64,000 nucleotides of DNA, taken from Roseivivax sediminis (lineage in GTDB: Bacteria; Pseudomonadota; Alphaproteobacteria; Rhodobacterales; Rhodobacteraceae). A model generated the notes under the pieces. That model was not told where the DNA came from. It saw only the letters and a program-made list of their open reading frames with translations, and searched no databases. A program made the position numbers and the translations under genes. Positions within the stretch are counted from its first letter, which is position 1. Each line of letters begins with the position of its first letter. This document shows, one piece after another, positions 29,145-38,489 of the stretch. The stretch spans positions 310,001-374,000 of the forward strand of contig NZ_FOMS01000001.1 of NCBI RefSeq assembly GCF_900112685.1, read 5' to 3'.

Positions 29145-30340
29145 TGCGCTTCGCCGCAATCCCCGTCATCGCCCTGATCGCGGTCGTCGTCGCGGTCTAC
29201 TCGGCCATCTTCATCGTCGACGAACGCGAGAAAGCCCTGGTTCTGCAGTTCGGCCAGATCAAGCAGGTGCGCGAGGAGCCGGGCATCGGCTTCAAGATCC
29301 CGATCATCCAGGAGGTCGTCTATTATGACGACCGCATCCTGTCGCTGGACACCGACACGATCGAGGTCACGCCGGCCGACGACCGCCGCCTGGTGGTCGA
29401 CGCCTTTGCACGCTACCGCATCGCCGACGTGGTGCAGTTCCGCCAGGCGGTCGGCATCGGCGGCATCCGGGCGGCCGAGGATCGCCTGAGCTCGATCCTC
29501 AACGCACAGATCCGCGAGGTGCTCGGCGCCGATCAGGTCACGTCGGACCGTATCCTCTCGGTCGACCGGCGCGACCTAGCGGTGCGCATCCGGACTCAGG
29601 CGCGGCAATCGGCCGAAAGCCTGGGGCTGCAGATCGTCGACGTGCGCCTGAAGCAGACCAACCTGCCGCAGCAGAACCTCGACGCGACCTTCGCGCGGAT
29701 GCGGGCCGAACGGGAACGCGAGGCCGCCGACGAGATCGCGCGCGGCAACGAGGCGGCCCAGCGCGTCCGCGCCGCCGCCGACCGCACGGTGGTCGAGACC
29801 ACGTCGAACGCGACCCGCGAAGCGGACATCGTGCGTGGTGAGGCGGATGCCGAGCGCAACCGCGTCTACGCCGAAGCTTTCGGCGACAACCCCGAGTTCT
29901 TCTCCTTCTACCGGTCACTGTCGGCGCTGGAGCGGTCTCTCCAGCAGGACAACTCGACGCTGGTGATCTCGCCCGACAGCGAGTTCGTCGGGCCGCTCTT
30001 CGCGGCGATCCGGGCCGAGGGCCTGTCGGCGGTCGACATCTCGGACACCGACGTGGAGCGGCTGCGCCAGCTCGCGCCGCAATCCGAGATCTCGCCCGAC
30101 CTGCCCGACAGCGCCCGCGAGGAGATCGAACGGTCGACCGAGGAAGCCGAGCGCCAGATCGAGGAACGCGCGAACCAGGACCGTCCCCAAGGCATTGGCA
30201 GCGAGCCGGGCGCGGCCGAAGAGGATCAGTCCGCGGACGACGGGGCCGCGCCGGAGGACGACCCGAACGCGGACGGCGCCGCAGAGACGGGCGACGGCGA
30301 GGAGACGCCGGAGCAAGAGGCCGCACCGCTCGGGAACTGA
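29144..30340 (+). CDS. hflC: FtsH-protease modulator HflC
   Basis: A 398-residue partner of HflK with N-terminal transmembrane anchor (IPVIALIAVVVAVYSAIFIV), SPFH domain (VDEREKALVLQFGQIKQV) and coiled-coil region. The C-terminus has an acidic Ala/Asp/Glu extension of about 60 residues, longer than in E. coli HflC (about 334). ATG at 29144 overlaps the hflK stop; TTG at 29141 is a less likely start. Confidence 0.96.
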   Translation: MRFAAIPVIALIAVVVAVYSAIFIVDEREKALVLQFGQIKQVREEPGIGFKIPIIQEVVYYDDRILSLDTDTIEVTPADDRRLVVDAFARYRIADVVQFRQAVGIGGIRAAEDRLSSILNAQIREVLGADQVTSDRILSVDRRDLAVRIRTQARQSAESLGLQIVDVRLKQTNLPQQNLDATFARMRAEREREAADEIARGNEAAQRVRAAADRTVVETTSNATREADIVRGEADAERNRVYAEAFGDNPEFFSFYRSLSALERSLQQDNSTLVISPDSEFVGPLFAAIRAEGLSAVDISDTDVERLRQLAPQSEISPDLPDSAREEIERSTEEAERQIEERANQDRPQGIGSEPGAAEEDQSADDGAAPEDDPNADGAAETGDGEETPEQEAAPLGN

Positions 30341-30343
30341 CCG

Positions 30344-30532
30344 ATGGACGCGCAGATCCTGCTGGCGATGCTCGCCGGTGCACTGATCGTGGAGGGGCTG
30401 GCCTATGCGCTGGCCCCTTCGCTCGTGGAGCGGGTGCTAGAGGCGCTCGCAGCCATGCCACTTGAGGCCCGCCGCCTGCTCGGCGCGCTGACAGCGCTCT
30501 CCGGGGTCGTGGTGCTCTGGCTCGCTTTCTGA
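30344..30532 (+). CDS. Small membrane protein, DUF2065 (YjeT-like)
   Basis: A 62-residue protein with two hydrophobic helices (ILLAMLAGALIVEGLAYALA and LLGALTALSGVVVLWLAF). YjeT/DUF2065 genes commonly sit next to hflKC, as here, three bases after the hflC stop. It is the last gene of the undisturbed left part of the window. Confidence 0.85.
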   Translation: MDAQILLAMLAGALIVEGLAYALAPSLVERVLEALAAMPLEARRLLGALTALSGVVVLWLAF

Positions 30533-30568
30533 ACACGGCGACGGCACGCCCCGACTGCCGTGCTCCCG

Positions 30569-30628
30569 GAATTCACCCTCGTCGTGCTTCTCAAGCAGCT
30601 CGGAGAGGGACATGTCGGACTTGGTCAT
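30569..30628 (-). pseudogene. IS256-family transposase, first 20 codons only
   Basis: The frame starting at 30628 encodes MTKSDMSLSELLEKHDEGEF, the typical N-terminus of an IS256-type transposase, with GGAGA before the ATG. After that the match stops abruptly and the sequence runs into the 3' end of the hflKC block. The break marks an old rearrangement point about 35 bases after the DUF2065 stop. No terminal repeats were recognised. Confidence 0.6.
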
Positions 30629-30774
30629 CGGGGTCTCCGTGAGAGCCCGGTCGCAGTCGGCAAGCCCCACTCCGACCTTGCACCTCGATGCGCCCCGCTC
30701 AGACCGCGGCGACACGCGAAATTTCCACCTCCTCCTCCGGCACCAACCCAGCCGGCAGAGCTAGCGATCGCTCC

Positions 30775-30912
30775 GGACAGGCAACTCCGGACCGTCATGG
30801 CGGTGGCCCCGGAGTTGCGGACGAGCCCCGTCACGCGGCAACCGTGCGCGATGAAGTGGCAAAGCTGATTGCGGTCCATGTAGCCGGCGGCGCCGGTGAT
30901 GAAGACGTGGCG
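30775..30912 (-). pseudogene. NAD(P)-dependent epimerase/reductase N-terminal fragment
   Basis: About 45 codons read HVFITGAAGYMDRNQLCHFI then AHGCRVTGLVRNSGATAMT, the Rossmann-fold start of an atypical short-chain dehydrogenase (usual GAAGYIG). No start codon remains at the expected place and nothing recognisable follows. It is next to a broken tetR gene, a frequent pairing of such reductases. Confidence 0.55.
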
Positions 30913-30934
30913 CTCAGTCGTGGGTGTCTCCGAC

Positions 30935-31494
30935 GTGCACCGCGCCTGCCCAGGCAGGCGGCACGATGTCCTCCTGTAACTCGACACGCTCCGCCTCGCC
31001 CCTGTCGTGAAACTCGAGATGCCGCCGGAGCTTCAGACCCTCCAGCGCCAGCCGGGCCGCACGTGGGGGGCTTGCCTGGTCCGGCAAGGCATGGCCCGGG
31101 GCGTTCCGATCCTCGCCAACGGTAGCGCGCAGCGCGGTGTCCTCCCTCAACGCCGAGACAGGGCTCAGCACCGCCGCTTTCCCCTCCGGCCCAGGCGGTC
31201 CGCGCGGGGCCGCCTCGATACGGCTCGCAGCGACGTATCGGGATCTCCGCCGAACCCTTCCGCACCGGCCGAGTTGAAGGCGTTGTCCGCCTTGATGATG
31301 CACTCCACGAACGCCGCGACGGGGTCGCGCTTGCTGGAATGCTCGTAGAGCACCGTGGTTTTCGAGACGCCCGCCTCCTTTGCCACCTCATCGACGGCCA
31401 GCACGCCGTCGCAGGCGTCGACGCGCCCGATGGCGTCGAGTGTCTGGCCCTGAGCGTGTTTTCTGGGAGACCTACGCCCGCCAACGCATTGCAT
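30935..31494 (-). pseudogene. TetR/AcrR regulator, frameshifted
   Basis: The DNA-binding part is clear (EVAKEAGVSKTTVLYEHSS then KRDPVAAFVECIIKADNAF) in the frame of 31494. After GGDPDTSLRA the match continues in another frame (ARLALEGLKLRRHLEFHDRG, near 31020), the usual C-terminal end of such regulators. The segment before the helix-turn-helix also seems shortened. At least one frameshift therefore inactivates it. Confidence 0.65.
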
Positions 31495-31506
31495 GGCTGC
31501 AGAAGG

Positions 31507-32388
31507 CTAACCCCGGATCACGGCCATGACCGCCGCCGACAGGTCCTTGAGCGCGGCGTTCCGCGTGGCGAAGTCCGTGTCGGCGTCAGAGATGAAGATG
31601 GTGACAAGCCAGGGTGCCCCGTTCGATGGCGAGACCAGCGCGACGATGTTGCGCGTCTGGTCGCCGCTGCCGGACTTGTCGAAGATCTCCCAACCGGCCG
31701 GAGCATGGCTGCGGAGAAGATCCTGCGTCACGGCGCCATGGCTCATCCACGCGGCCAGTTGTTCGCGCGAAGCGACCGTCAGCGTCTCGCCCAGCAGAAG
31801 CTCGCGCAGCGTCGCCGCCATCGCAGCCGGCGTCGTGGTGTCGCGGGGATCGCCGGGCGTGAAAGCGTTGAGGTCGGGTTCCCGCCGGTCAAGCCGGCTG
31901 ACCGGGTCCCCCGCCTGCCTGAACAGGTCGGTGACCGCCTCGGGGCCGCCGGCGCGATCGAGGACGAGGTTCGCCGCGGTATTGTCGCTCATGTCGAGGG
32001 CGGCCAGGCACAGTTCGGACATGGACATGCTTTCCCCGACGTGCTCGGAGGTCACCGGCGCGTAGGACAGAAGGTCGCTCTCGCGGACGGTCAGGGCGTC
32101 CGAGAGGGAGATGTCACCCTCGTCTCGCTGCGCCAGAACCAGGGCACAGATCGGCACCTTGGCGGTGCTGTTCATGAGAAAGCGCTCATCGGGGCGGTGG
32201 GACCAGGTTGCCCCGGAGCCCGTGTCCACGAGGGCGATGCCGACGCGCGCTTCGAGACGACCCTCGATCTGACCCACGGTCCGCGCGAGCGTCGATTGCG
32301 GGGTCTCGGCGGAGGCAAACGAGGCGAACGACAAGCCGAAAGTGATCCCTGCCGCGACGCACGAGAGGAGAGAGGCGGATATCCGCAT
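31507..32388 (-). CDS. bla: Class A beta-lactamase
   Basis: A 293-residue periplasmic serine hydrolase with signal peptide (MRISASLLSCVAAGITFGLS, cleavage near FASA). Active-site elements are complete: NSTAKVP (Ser70-X-X-Lys73), MSDNTAANL (SDN loop), REPDLN (omega loop with Glu166 and Asn170). The third box reads DKSGSGD, Lys-Ser-Gly instead of the common Lys-Thr-Gly. AAGGA before the ATG sets the start. A divergent LysR regulator of AmpR type lies 143 bases away, so induction by cell-wall fragments is plausible. Substrate range cannot be predicted. Flanked by decayed genes. Confidence 0.95.
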   Translation of the reverse strand: MRISASLLSCVAAGITFGLSFASFASAETPQSTLARTVGQIEGRLEARVGIALVDTGSGATWSHRPDERFLMNSTAKVPICALVLAQRDEGDISLSDALTVRESDLLSYAPVTSEHVGESMSMSELCLAALDMSDNTAANLVLDRAGGPEAVTDLFRQAGDPVSRLDRREPDLNAFTPGDPRDTTTPAAMAATLRELLLGETLTVASREQLAAWMSHGAVTQDLLRSHAPAGWEIFDKSGSGDQTRNIVALVSPSNGAPWLVTIFISDADTDFATRNAALKDLSAAVMAVIRG

Positions 32389-32436
32389 TTGTATTTCCTT
32401 TTCAAGAGGGCACCGTCAAAGGCACCAATGGAGAGC

Positions 32437-32452
32437 GACATCAGTGGATGTC
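32437..32452. promoter_or_regulatory. Inverted repeat between bla and its LysR regulator
   Basis: GACATC-AGTG-GATGTC is a perfect 6-base inverted repeat with a 4-base spacer, midway in the divergent intergenic region. It does not show the T-N11-A core of LysR sites in an obvious way, so assignment as the regulator's operator rests on position. Confidence 0.35.
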
Positions 32453-32531
32453 ATGCCGGAGACCTATTCCCGCTTGCCAACTCGCCTCAAACGACAAATC
32501 TTATGACCTGCCATTAGCTGAGGTATTGCCC

Positions 32532-33443
32532 GTGGATCGTCCCGATCTTCCGCTCAACGCGCTGCGCGTCTTCGAGGTCGCCATGCGGCAGGGCAGCTTC
32601 ACCCGGGCCGCGACGGAGCTCCGCGTGACGCAGGCCGCCGTCAGCCACCAGATCGCGCGGCTGGAGGACCTGCTCGGGACGATCCTGTTCCAGCGCACGT
32701 CGCAGGGTTTGGTGCCCACCGACGAGGGGCGCGCGCTCTTTCCGGTGCTCGAGCATGGTTTCGACGCCATGGCGCGGGTGCTGGACCGCTTGACGGGCAA
32801 GCGGGATGTCGAGGTACTCAAGATCGGTGTGAACACGACTTTTGCCCTCGGCTGGCTGATGCCCCGTCTCGACAGTTTCCGGAACGCCTATCCAGAGATC
32901 GACCTGCGGATCTCCACCAACAACAACCGGGTCGAGATCCTGCGCGAGGGTCTCGACATGGCGATTCGTTTCGGCACCGGCGGATGGACCGGTCACGACG
33001 CGGTTCAGCTCATGGAGACTCCCCTGTCACCGCTCTGTGCACCCGAGCTCGCCAGAGAGTTGAGACACCCCGCCGAACTTGCCCGGACGGTCCTTTTGCG
33101 CAGCTATCGCAGCGCCGAGTGGCCTGGCTGGTTCGCGGCGGCTGGCGTGGAATGCCCGGCCCTCACCGGTCCCGTCTTCGACAGCTCCGTCGCTCTCGCC
33201 GAGGCCGCCGCTTCCCGGGCCGGCTCGGCTTTGCTGCCGGTCGCCATGTTCGAGCGCTTCATCGCGCAGGGGCGGCTGGCGCAACCCTTCGGGACCGGCG
33301 TATCCGCCGGGCGCTACTATCTCGCCTGGCCCTCCGACCGCCCGGTGTCACGGGCTATGAAGACCTTCACCCACTGGATCTCCGGCGGGCAGGATCGTGG
33401 CATGGAACTGGACAGTAGACCCCGCACAGCGCGGCCTTGCTGA
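32532..33443 (+). CDS. LysR-family regulator, AmpR/GcvA-like
   Basis: A 303-residue regulator opening VDRPDLPLNALRVFEVAMRQ, close to the AmpR/GcvA N-terminal signature. The helix-turn-helix is SFTRAATELRVTQAAVSHQI, and the effector domain follows (LKIGVNTTFALGWLMPRL). GAGG 10 bases before GTG 32532 favours this start over ATG 32448, which would add 28 residues of unrelated character. Divergent to bla, therefore probably its activator. The last 25 residues are polar and unlike the family. Confidence 0.9.
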   Translation: MDRPDLPLNALRVFEVAMRQGSFTRAATELRVTQAAVSHQIARLEDLLGTILFQRTSQGLVPTDEGRALFPVLEHGFDAMARVLDRLTGKRDVEVLKIGVNTTFALGWLMPRLDSFRNAYPEIDLRISTNNNRVEILREGLDMAIRFGTGGWTGHDAVQLMETPLSPLCAPELARELRHPAELARTVLLRSYRSAEWPGWFAAAGVECPALTGPVFDSSVALAEAAASRAGSALLPVAMFERFIAQGRLAQPFGTGVSAGRYYLAWPSDRPVSRAMKTFTHWISGGQDRGMELDSRPRTARPC

Positions 33444-33449
33444 CCGAGA

Positions 33450-33868
33450 GCAAGGAAATCAGGCTTTTCGCTGGATTTAAGTCCCACTCGGTCAGGTTGA
33501 CCAGGATCTCGCGAACCTGCGTGGTGCAGGCGTCTTCATCGCCGTCGTCGGCAAAGGTGCATGCCTGGCCTAGCTGAGCGCGCGCCCAGTTCCGGCCGTT
33601 TACGGCGGCAGCGGCCTCTTCCGTGTCCGCGACGTACTCGGCGGCATGCGCCTCGAATTGATAGGAGCTCCGATCCTCGGTCTCCTCGTCGGTCGTGTCC
33701 ACAGCTTCACGGGCTCTGCCCCCTGACCGCCCGACGAGGCCGAAACGATCAGACGCGGCGCGTCTTCGAGCAACTCTTGCAGGAAGGCGATGCGGTCCGC
33801 GTAATTCGCCGCAGCAGGTCCGGCGACCCCACGAAACTCGCCGCCGGAAGGATGTGTTTCAGGGTCAT
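33450..33868 (-). pseudogene. Unrecognised frameshifted gene downstream of iorB
   Basis: ATG at 33868 has GAGG placed inside the iorB stop region, so a third cistron once followed iorAB. It begins MTLKHILPAASFVG like a signal peptide. Coding character then moves to a second frame (NYADRIAFLQELLEDAPRLI) and to a third (DTTDEETEDRSSYQFEAHAA onward to NLTEWDLNPAK near 33480), each with high-GC third positions. I do not recognise the family. Two frameshifts make it non-functional as read. Confidence 0.45.
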
Positions 33869-33877
33869 CGGCACACC

Positions 33878-36166
33878 TCAGCTGCGGAGTTGATCGGCCA
33901 CCGGCAGGCGGCGGATGCGCTGCCCGGTGGCGGCAAAGATCGCGTTGGTAATTGCCGGGACCACCGGAGGCAGCCCCGGTTCGCCCACACCCCCCAGAGG
34001 CATGTCATAGCCGCCCGAGTTCACCAGATGCACGTTCATGTCACGCGGCGCGATCTCCATGCGAGGGATCAGGTAGCTGTCGAAATTGCCTTGCTGCGCA
34101 CGCCCGTCATGAAATGTGATTTCGGTCGTGAGAGCCTGACCCACACCCATGATCACCGCGCCCTCCATCTGCGAGCGGATGCGGTCGGGATTGACATGTG
34201 CGCCGCAGTCGATGGCGATCTCGACCCGCGGTATACGCACTTGACCGTCCACGACCTCGACCTCGGTTGCCACGGCGACATGGCTGACGAAGCTGTAATG
34301 CGCCGCCAGTCCCAAGCCCCGGCCGGAGGGCATCTCGCGGCCCCATCCGATTGCCTCGGCTACCGTCTCGGTCACCTTGCGCAGGCGACCCGTGTCGATG
34401 GGATAGCGGTCGGGGTTCTCGCCATAGTTCCAGACATCGCCGATCTCGCTCGGGTCGATCAGGCGGGCGGGCCCGATCACCTCCAGCAGGTAGTCGCGCG
34501 GATCGCGGCCCGCCGCTTCGGCCAATTCCGCGATAAACGACTGGATGGCGAAGGCATGCGGGATGTTGGACACCGACCGGTACCAGCCGATCCGCACATG
34601 GGCCGGGGCCTGCGGGTTCTCGGCCCGGACATTGGGGATGTCCAGGGGCATGTTGGTCAGGCCCATGCCCAGCTCAAAGGGCAACTTCTCCTTCGGATCG
34701 GGCGCGAAGATCGAACCGATCGTGGGGGCGGCGGTGCGGTGCAGCCAAGCGACGGCCTTGCCGGCATCGTCCAGCCCCGCTTCCAACCGCTCGACCGAAA
34801 CGGTGTGGTAGTAGCTGTGATGCAGGTCGTCCTCGCGCGTCCAGGTCAGTTTGACCGGGATACCCATCTCGCGGCTGAGCATCGCGGCCTCCAGCACGAA
34901 ATCGGGCTTGGACTTGCGCCCGAAGCCGCCGCCCAGCAGCGTGACGTTCACGGTCACGTCCTCCTCGGGCAACTCCATCTGCTCCGCCAGACGCAGACGT
35001 GTCACTTGGGGGGCCTGCACGCAGGCCCAGACTTCGCAGGATCCGTCGCGGACATCGGCCACGGCGGCGGGCGGCTCCATCGGTGCCTGCGCCAGATGGG
35101 GGATGTAGTATTCCGCCACCACGCGGGTCGGCGCCTCGGCCAGCGCGGTCTCGACATCGCCCCGGTTCAGGATCAGCTTGCCGTCGCTGGTCCGTACCGC
35201 TGCCTCAAGCTCGGCTTTGTAGTCTTCCGAGGAATAGCCGCCATGGGGGCCGTCATCCCATTCGATGACCAGCGCCTCGCGGCCCTTGATTGCGGCCCAG
35301 GTGTTGCGGGCGATGACCGCCACCCCGCCAAGCGGCTGGAACTCGGCGGGAATAGCCGGCGGATCCAGACGGACGATTCGCTCGACTCCGGCCACCTGCA
35401 GGGCGGCTCTGTCATCCACACTGGCGACGCGGCCTCCGATGACCGGCGGGCGGGCGATGACCGCATAGAGCATCCCGTCGCGGCGGACATCGATCCCATA
35501 GGTCGTCGTGCCGCGCGTGATGTCATCATTGTCGACGAGCCCGATGTCGCTTTTCCCAATATAGCGGAAGCTTGCCGGATCCTTGAGGCGCAGCCCGTCG
35601 CGGTCGGGGACCGGCAAGACGGCGGCGGCACTGGCCAACTCGCCAAAGCTCATCGTACGGTCCGAGCTTGCGTGGCGCACGACATGGCCCTCGGCGCGCA
35701 CCTCGGCCACGGGCACATCCCAGGCATTGGCGGCAGCCAGTTCCAGCATGGTGCGGGCCGAGGCCCCGGCACGGCGCATGGGATCGAAGAAATGGCGCAG
35801 GCTGCGCGAGCCGTCGGTGTCCTGGTTGCCATAGCGCAGCTCGTCGCCGGGGGCCTGCGTCACGCGAACCCTATCCCAGTCCGCCTCCAATTCGTCCGCC
35901 ACGACCATGGCGATCGAGGTGCGCACCCCCTGTCCCATCTCGGCGCGGTGGACGGTCACGGTGACGATGCCGTCCTCGTCGATCGAGACGAAGACGTTTG
36001 GATCGTCGCGCCAACCGTTCGGCATCGCATCGGCGCCGAACTCGACCGGCGCCTCCTGAGAGCGACCCCGGGGGGGCAGGCCCACGGCCAGAACAAGACC
36101 GCCGGCACCCATGCCCAACACCAGGGAACGGCGGCTGACATTCACAATGCGCGTAGTCTGCATCAT
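33878..36166 (-). CDS. iorB: Isoquinoline 1-oxidoreductase-type molybdenum hydroxylase, large subunit
   Basis: A 762-residue molybdopterin-binding subunit of the xanthine oxidase family. A twin-arginine signal ([19 protein letters not shown]) exports it, as in the IorB/aldehyde-oxidase group. Molybdopterin contacts include [20 protein letters not shown] and [10 protein letters not shown], and the catalytic Glu lies in [14 protein letters not shown] near the C-terminus. It overlaps iorA by 4 bases. The pair hydroxylates N-heterocycles or aldehydes, with electrons going to a membrane partner; actual substrate unknown. Confidence 0.92.
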   Translation of the reverse strand: MMQTTRIVNVSRRSLVLGMGAGGLVLAVGLPPRGRSQEAPVEFGADAMPNGWRDDPNVFVSIDEDGIVTVTVHRAEMGQGVRTSIAMVVADELEADWDRVRVTQAPGDELRYGNQDTDGSRSLRHFFDPMRRAGASARTMLELAAANAWDVPVAEVRAEGHVVRHASSDRTMSFGELASAAAVLPVPDRDGLRLKDPASFRYIGKSDIGLVDNDDITRGTTTYGIDVRRDGMLYAVIARPPVIGGRVASVDDRAALQVAGVERIVRLDPPAIPAEFQPLGGVAVIARNTWAAIKGREALVIEWDDGPHGGYSSEDYKAELEAAVRTSDGKLILNRGDVETALAEAPTRVVAEYYIPHLAQAPMEPPAAVADVRDGSCEVWACVQAPQVTRLRLAEQMELPEEDVTVNVTLLGGGFGRKSKPDFVLEAAMLSREMGIPVKLTWTREDDLHHSYYHTVSVERLEAGLDDAGKAVAWLHRTAAPTIGSIFAPDPKEKLPFELGMGLTNMPLDIPNVRAENPQAPAHVRIGWYRSVSNIPHAFAIQSFIAELAEAAGRDPRDYLLEVIGPARLIDPSEIGDVWNYGENPDRYPIDTGRLRKVTETVAEAIGWGREMPSGRGLGLAAHYSFVSHVAVATEVEVVDGQVRIPRVEIAIDCGAHVNPDRIRSQMEGAVIMGVGQALTTEITFHDGRAQQGNFDSYLIPRMEIAPRDMNVHLVNSGGYDMPLGGVGEPGLPPVVPAITNAIFAATGQRIRRLPVADQLRS

Positions 36167-36621
36167 TCCGCCCTCGCTTGCGCGGCCTGCTTGATCGCAG
36201 CCCGGATGCGCGGATAGGTGCCGCAGCGGCAGAGGTTCGCGCTCATAACCATGTCAATGTCTTCGTCAGTGAGGTCGGGCGTGGAATCGACCAGCGCCGC
36301 CGCCTGCATGATCTGCCCGGCCTGGCAGTATCCGCATTGCGACACGTTCAGATCGCGCCAGGCCACCTGTACCGGATGGTCGCCGTTTTCGGTCAGCCCC
36401 TCGATAGTGCTCACTTCGGAACCTTCGGCCATCGAGATCGGAGTGATGCAGGCGAAGGTCGCATAGCTGTCCAGATGGATCATGCAGGCACCACATTGCG
36501 CCATGCCGCAGCCGAACTTGGTACCGGTCAATCCCAGTTCGTCGCGCAGATACCACAGCAGCGGCATCTCGGGGTCGCCATCGAAGCTGTGCTCCCTTCC
36601 GTTCACGGTAAGGGTGATCAA
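36163..36621 (-). CDS. iorA: Isoquinoline 1-oxidoreductase-type 2Fe-2S subunit
   Basis: A 152-residue iron-sulfur subunit. The first cluster has [13 protein letters not shown] plus a later Cys (ATFACITP); the second is [19 protein letters not shown] with [12 protein letters not shown]. The start is TTG at 36621, 6 bases after GAGGAA; this gives the family's normal length and N-terminus ([12 protein letters not shown]), while upstream ATG codons would add unrelated residues. Overlaps iorB by ATGA. Confidence 0.93.
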   Translation of the reverse strand: MITLTVNGREHSFDGDPEMPLLWYLRDELGLTGTKFGCGMAQCGACMIHLDSYATFACITPISMAEGSEVSTIEGLTENGDHPVQVAWRDLNVSQCGYCQAGQIMQAAALVDSTPDLTDEDIDMVMSANLCRCGTYPRIRAAIKQAAQARAE

Positions 36622-36739
36622 TTTACATTCCTCGATTTCACGATGCGTTTCACTGGTGATGGCAGTGTCGCCACCGAACAATCGGAACGACGCCGTGGGC
36701 ATGGCAACGTCTTCAAGAAGCATGGGCGCAAGCTACGCT

Positions 36740-37241
36740 TAACGTTTCCGCTTGCCGCACTTGTAGAAAGGGGGGCGGCATCGGCATGCGGCCAGTTGCA
36801 GAGACCGGCTCGGGTCAAGCGCTCGAAGTCCGCATCCGGCGCGGGCATCGCCACGCTCGCGCGCACCGCCGATGATCCACACAGGATCTCGCCCTGCGGG
36901 ACGGCGAATTTATTGCCGCCCAGATCCGGATCGGATGTGTAGCGCCAGACATTTGCCGGATCACCACCGATCGCATTCTGCGGGCGTACTGCGTCTGAAT
37001 TCTGGTCTGGCGCATGGGCCTTGCCTGCTTCGGTCAGCATCACCCGGCGCGACGCGCCCACGCTGAGCCGGCTGGCGAGAGCGGCACCGGCCGAGGCACC
37101 ACGTACGACGACTACGTCGAAACCACTGCCGCTTGCAATCGCCGGTGAGGCTAGAGCCACGGTTGTCTTAACCGCGACGGCGCAGCGGACTACGGTCCCG
37201 CGGTCCCCGTCGAACATGGAATTTTCGTTGCCAATTGCCAT
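36740..37241 (-). pseudogene. GMC-family oxidoreductase, truncated
   Basis: ATG at 37241 has a good ribosome site (GGAAGGAAG). The frame encodes a signal-like leader and then the FAD-binding start of choline-dehydrogenase-type enzymes (FDVVVVRGASAGAALASRLS, NAIGGDPANVWRYTSDPDLG, GEILCGSSAVRASVAM). The dinucleotide motif has Arg for its first Gly, and only about 160 of the usual about 530 residues exist before the match ends near the iorA upstream region. Deletion remnant. Confidence 0.7.
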
Positions 37242-37690
37242 GGCATCTTCCTTCCTGGCTGGCGTCTGGCCGATTTTGCCTGCACGCACGAAAGCGTCAG
37301 AGTATTGCTGAGCCGGCTGGCCAATTTCCCTCAGCCTAGCTGGCGCGCTCGCTGCCCGCGGCGCAGGACTTGCTGCCCAAGCGCCGATATTGCGGCGTTC
37401 ATGCTGCAAAGCCGGATAACTGCGCGAGTACGTATGGCCCACTCCAGGTGCGAGCGCCGAGTGAATGTCGGTGTGATCAGTTTGCGCAAACGTATTTCGG
37501 CATGTCGGCGCAATGGCCGCCCCAAGGCGGAGACCCGCGCGTCCCGGCCCTCCCAGGGGAGCCGTCCTTGTCGGGCCATCTTAAGCCGGAGGCCCTCGGG
37601 ACAGGTAGTGTCCCGGCATGGTGTACGAGCGCCGACCTTCGGAGAGGTCCGAGCCTGGGCAGGTGGCCATTGCGGGCAGCCTGATGCCGG
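37242..37690. other. Unassigned stretch between GMC and IS110 remnants
   Basis: About 450 bases with open frames on both strands but no recognisable family and no good ribosome sites. Base composition is less GC-skewed than the core genes. Probably further decayed sequence. Confidence 0.35.
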
Positions 37691-38250
37691 GATTGTCCGT
37701 GAAAGACCCTCGATCTGGTTGAGATACAACTGGCCGAGACTCCGCACATCATTGCTCACGGCCATGTCTCCGTCCTCGATCACGTCCACAAGTCGATTGA
37801 GGTGGACACGCCTGCTGGCGGCCACCACGCCGTGCTCGGCCAGATGCGCGCGAAGGGCCGTGATCATCTCGGTGCGTTGGCCGACGCACATCTGCCTGTG
37901 CGGAACAGCCTCGCGCGGGCTTGCTGCTCTGCCGTCTTCAAGGCAACAAAGCGCATGGTGGGACGCAGCGCTGCCTCGGCATCACCTGCATCGTTCTCCT
38001 GCTGATTGACGAACGGCTTCTCGTAGATCGGCCGGATCAGACGAACCTCGTGTCCCATCTTCTTGAAGGTACGGCCCCAACCACGGGCTGTCGCTCAGGC
38101 TTCCACGGCGATAATGCACCTCGGCTGCTGGGCGATGAAAGCGCGCGACACGTTCTTGCGAAACGCGACAGAGCCGTCTCCGCGTGCCCCGTGCAGATGG
38201 AAAACCCGCTTTGCAAGATCAATCTCGGCGATGGTAATCTCGGACACGAA
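37690..38250 (-). pseudogene. IS110-family transposase, multiply frameshifted
   Basis: Three consecutive pieces in different frames: FVSEITIAEIDLAKRVFHLH (DEDD-domain start, near 38240), then GHEVRLIRPIYEKPFVNQQE with RPTMRFVALKTAEQQARARL (38058-37890), then GQRTEMITALRAHLAEHGVV to SNDVRSLGQLYLNQIEGL (37885-37700). Together they follow the N-terminal half of an IS110/IS1111 transposase; the C-terminal serine domain is missing. Confidence 0.75.
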
Positions 38251-38489
38251 TACTCCCTCTGTCTGTGGTGCCTTCAGCAAGCATCAACGTGGCATTTTGC
38301 GATACCGTCGGGAGGGGGCATCGATGCCATCAACAGAGCCGCCGATGGAGGAAAAATCTATCCGCAAGACCGGTGCCATCGCAGCAAATGCTGAGACGCG
38401 TCGCCGCGATCATCGACTAATTTGTTCATTTTGGGCGTGCCCGGTTTGCCCGAACAACAGAGTCTGCAAACACGAGGACAGGATTGACG

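Noticed and set aside
33695-36217. 840-codon open frame on the plus strand opposite iorB
   Set aside because: It mirrors the iorB gene, has an arginine/histidine-rich composition and no family features; it is an antisense effect of high GC.
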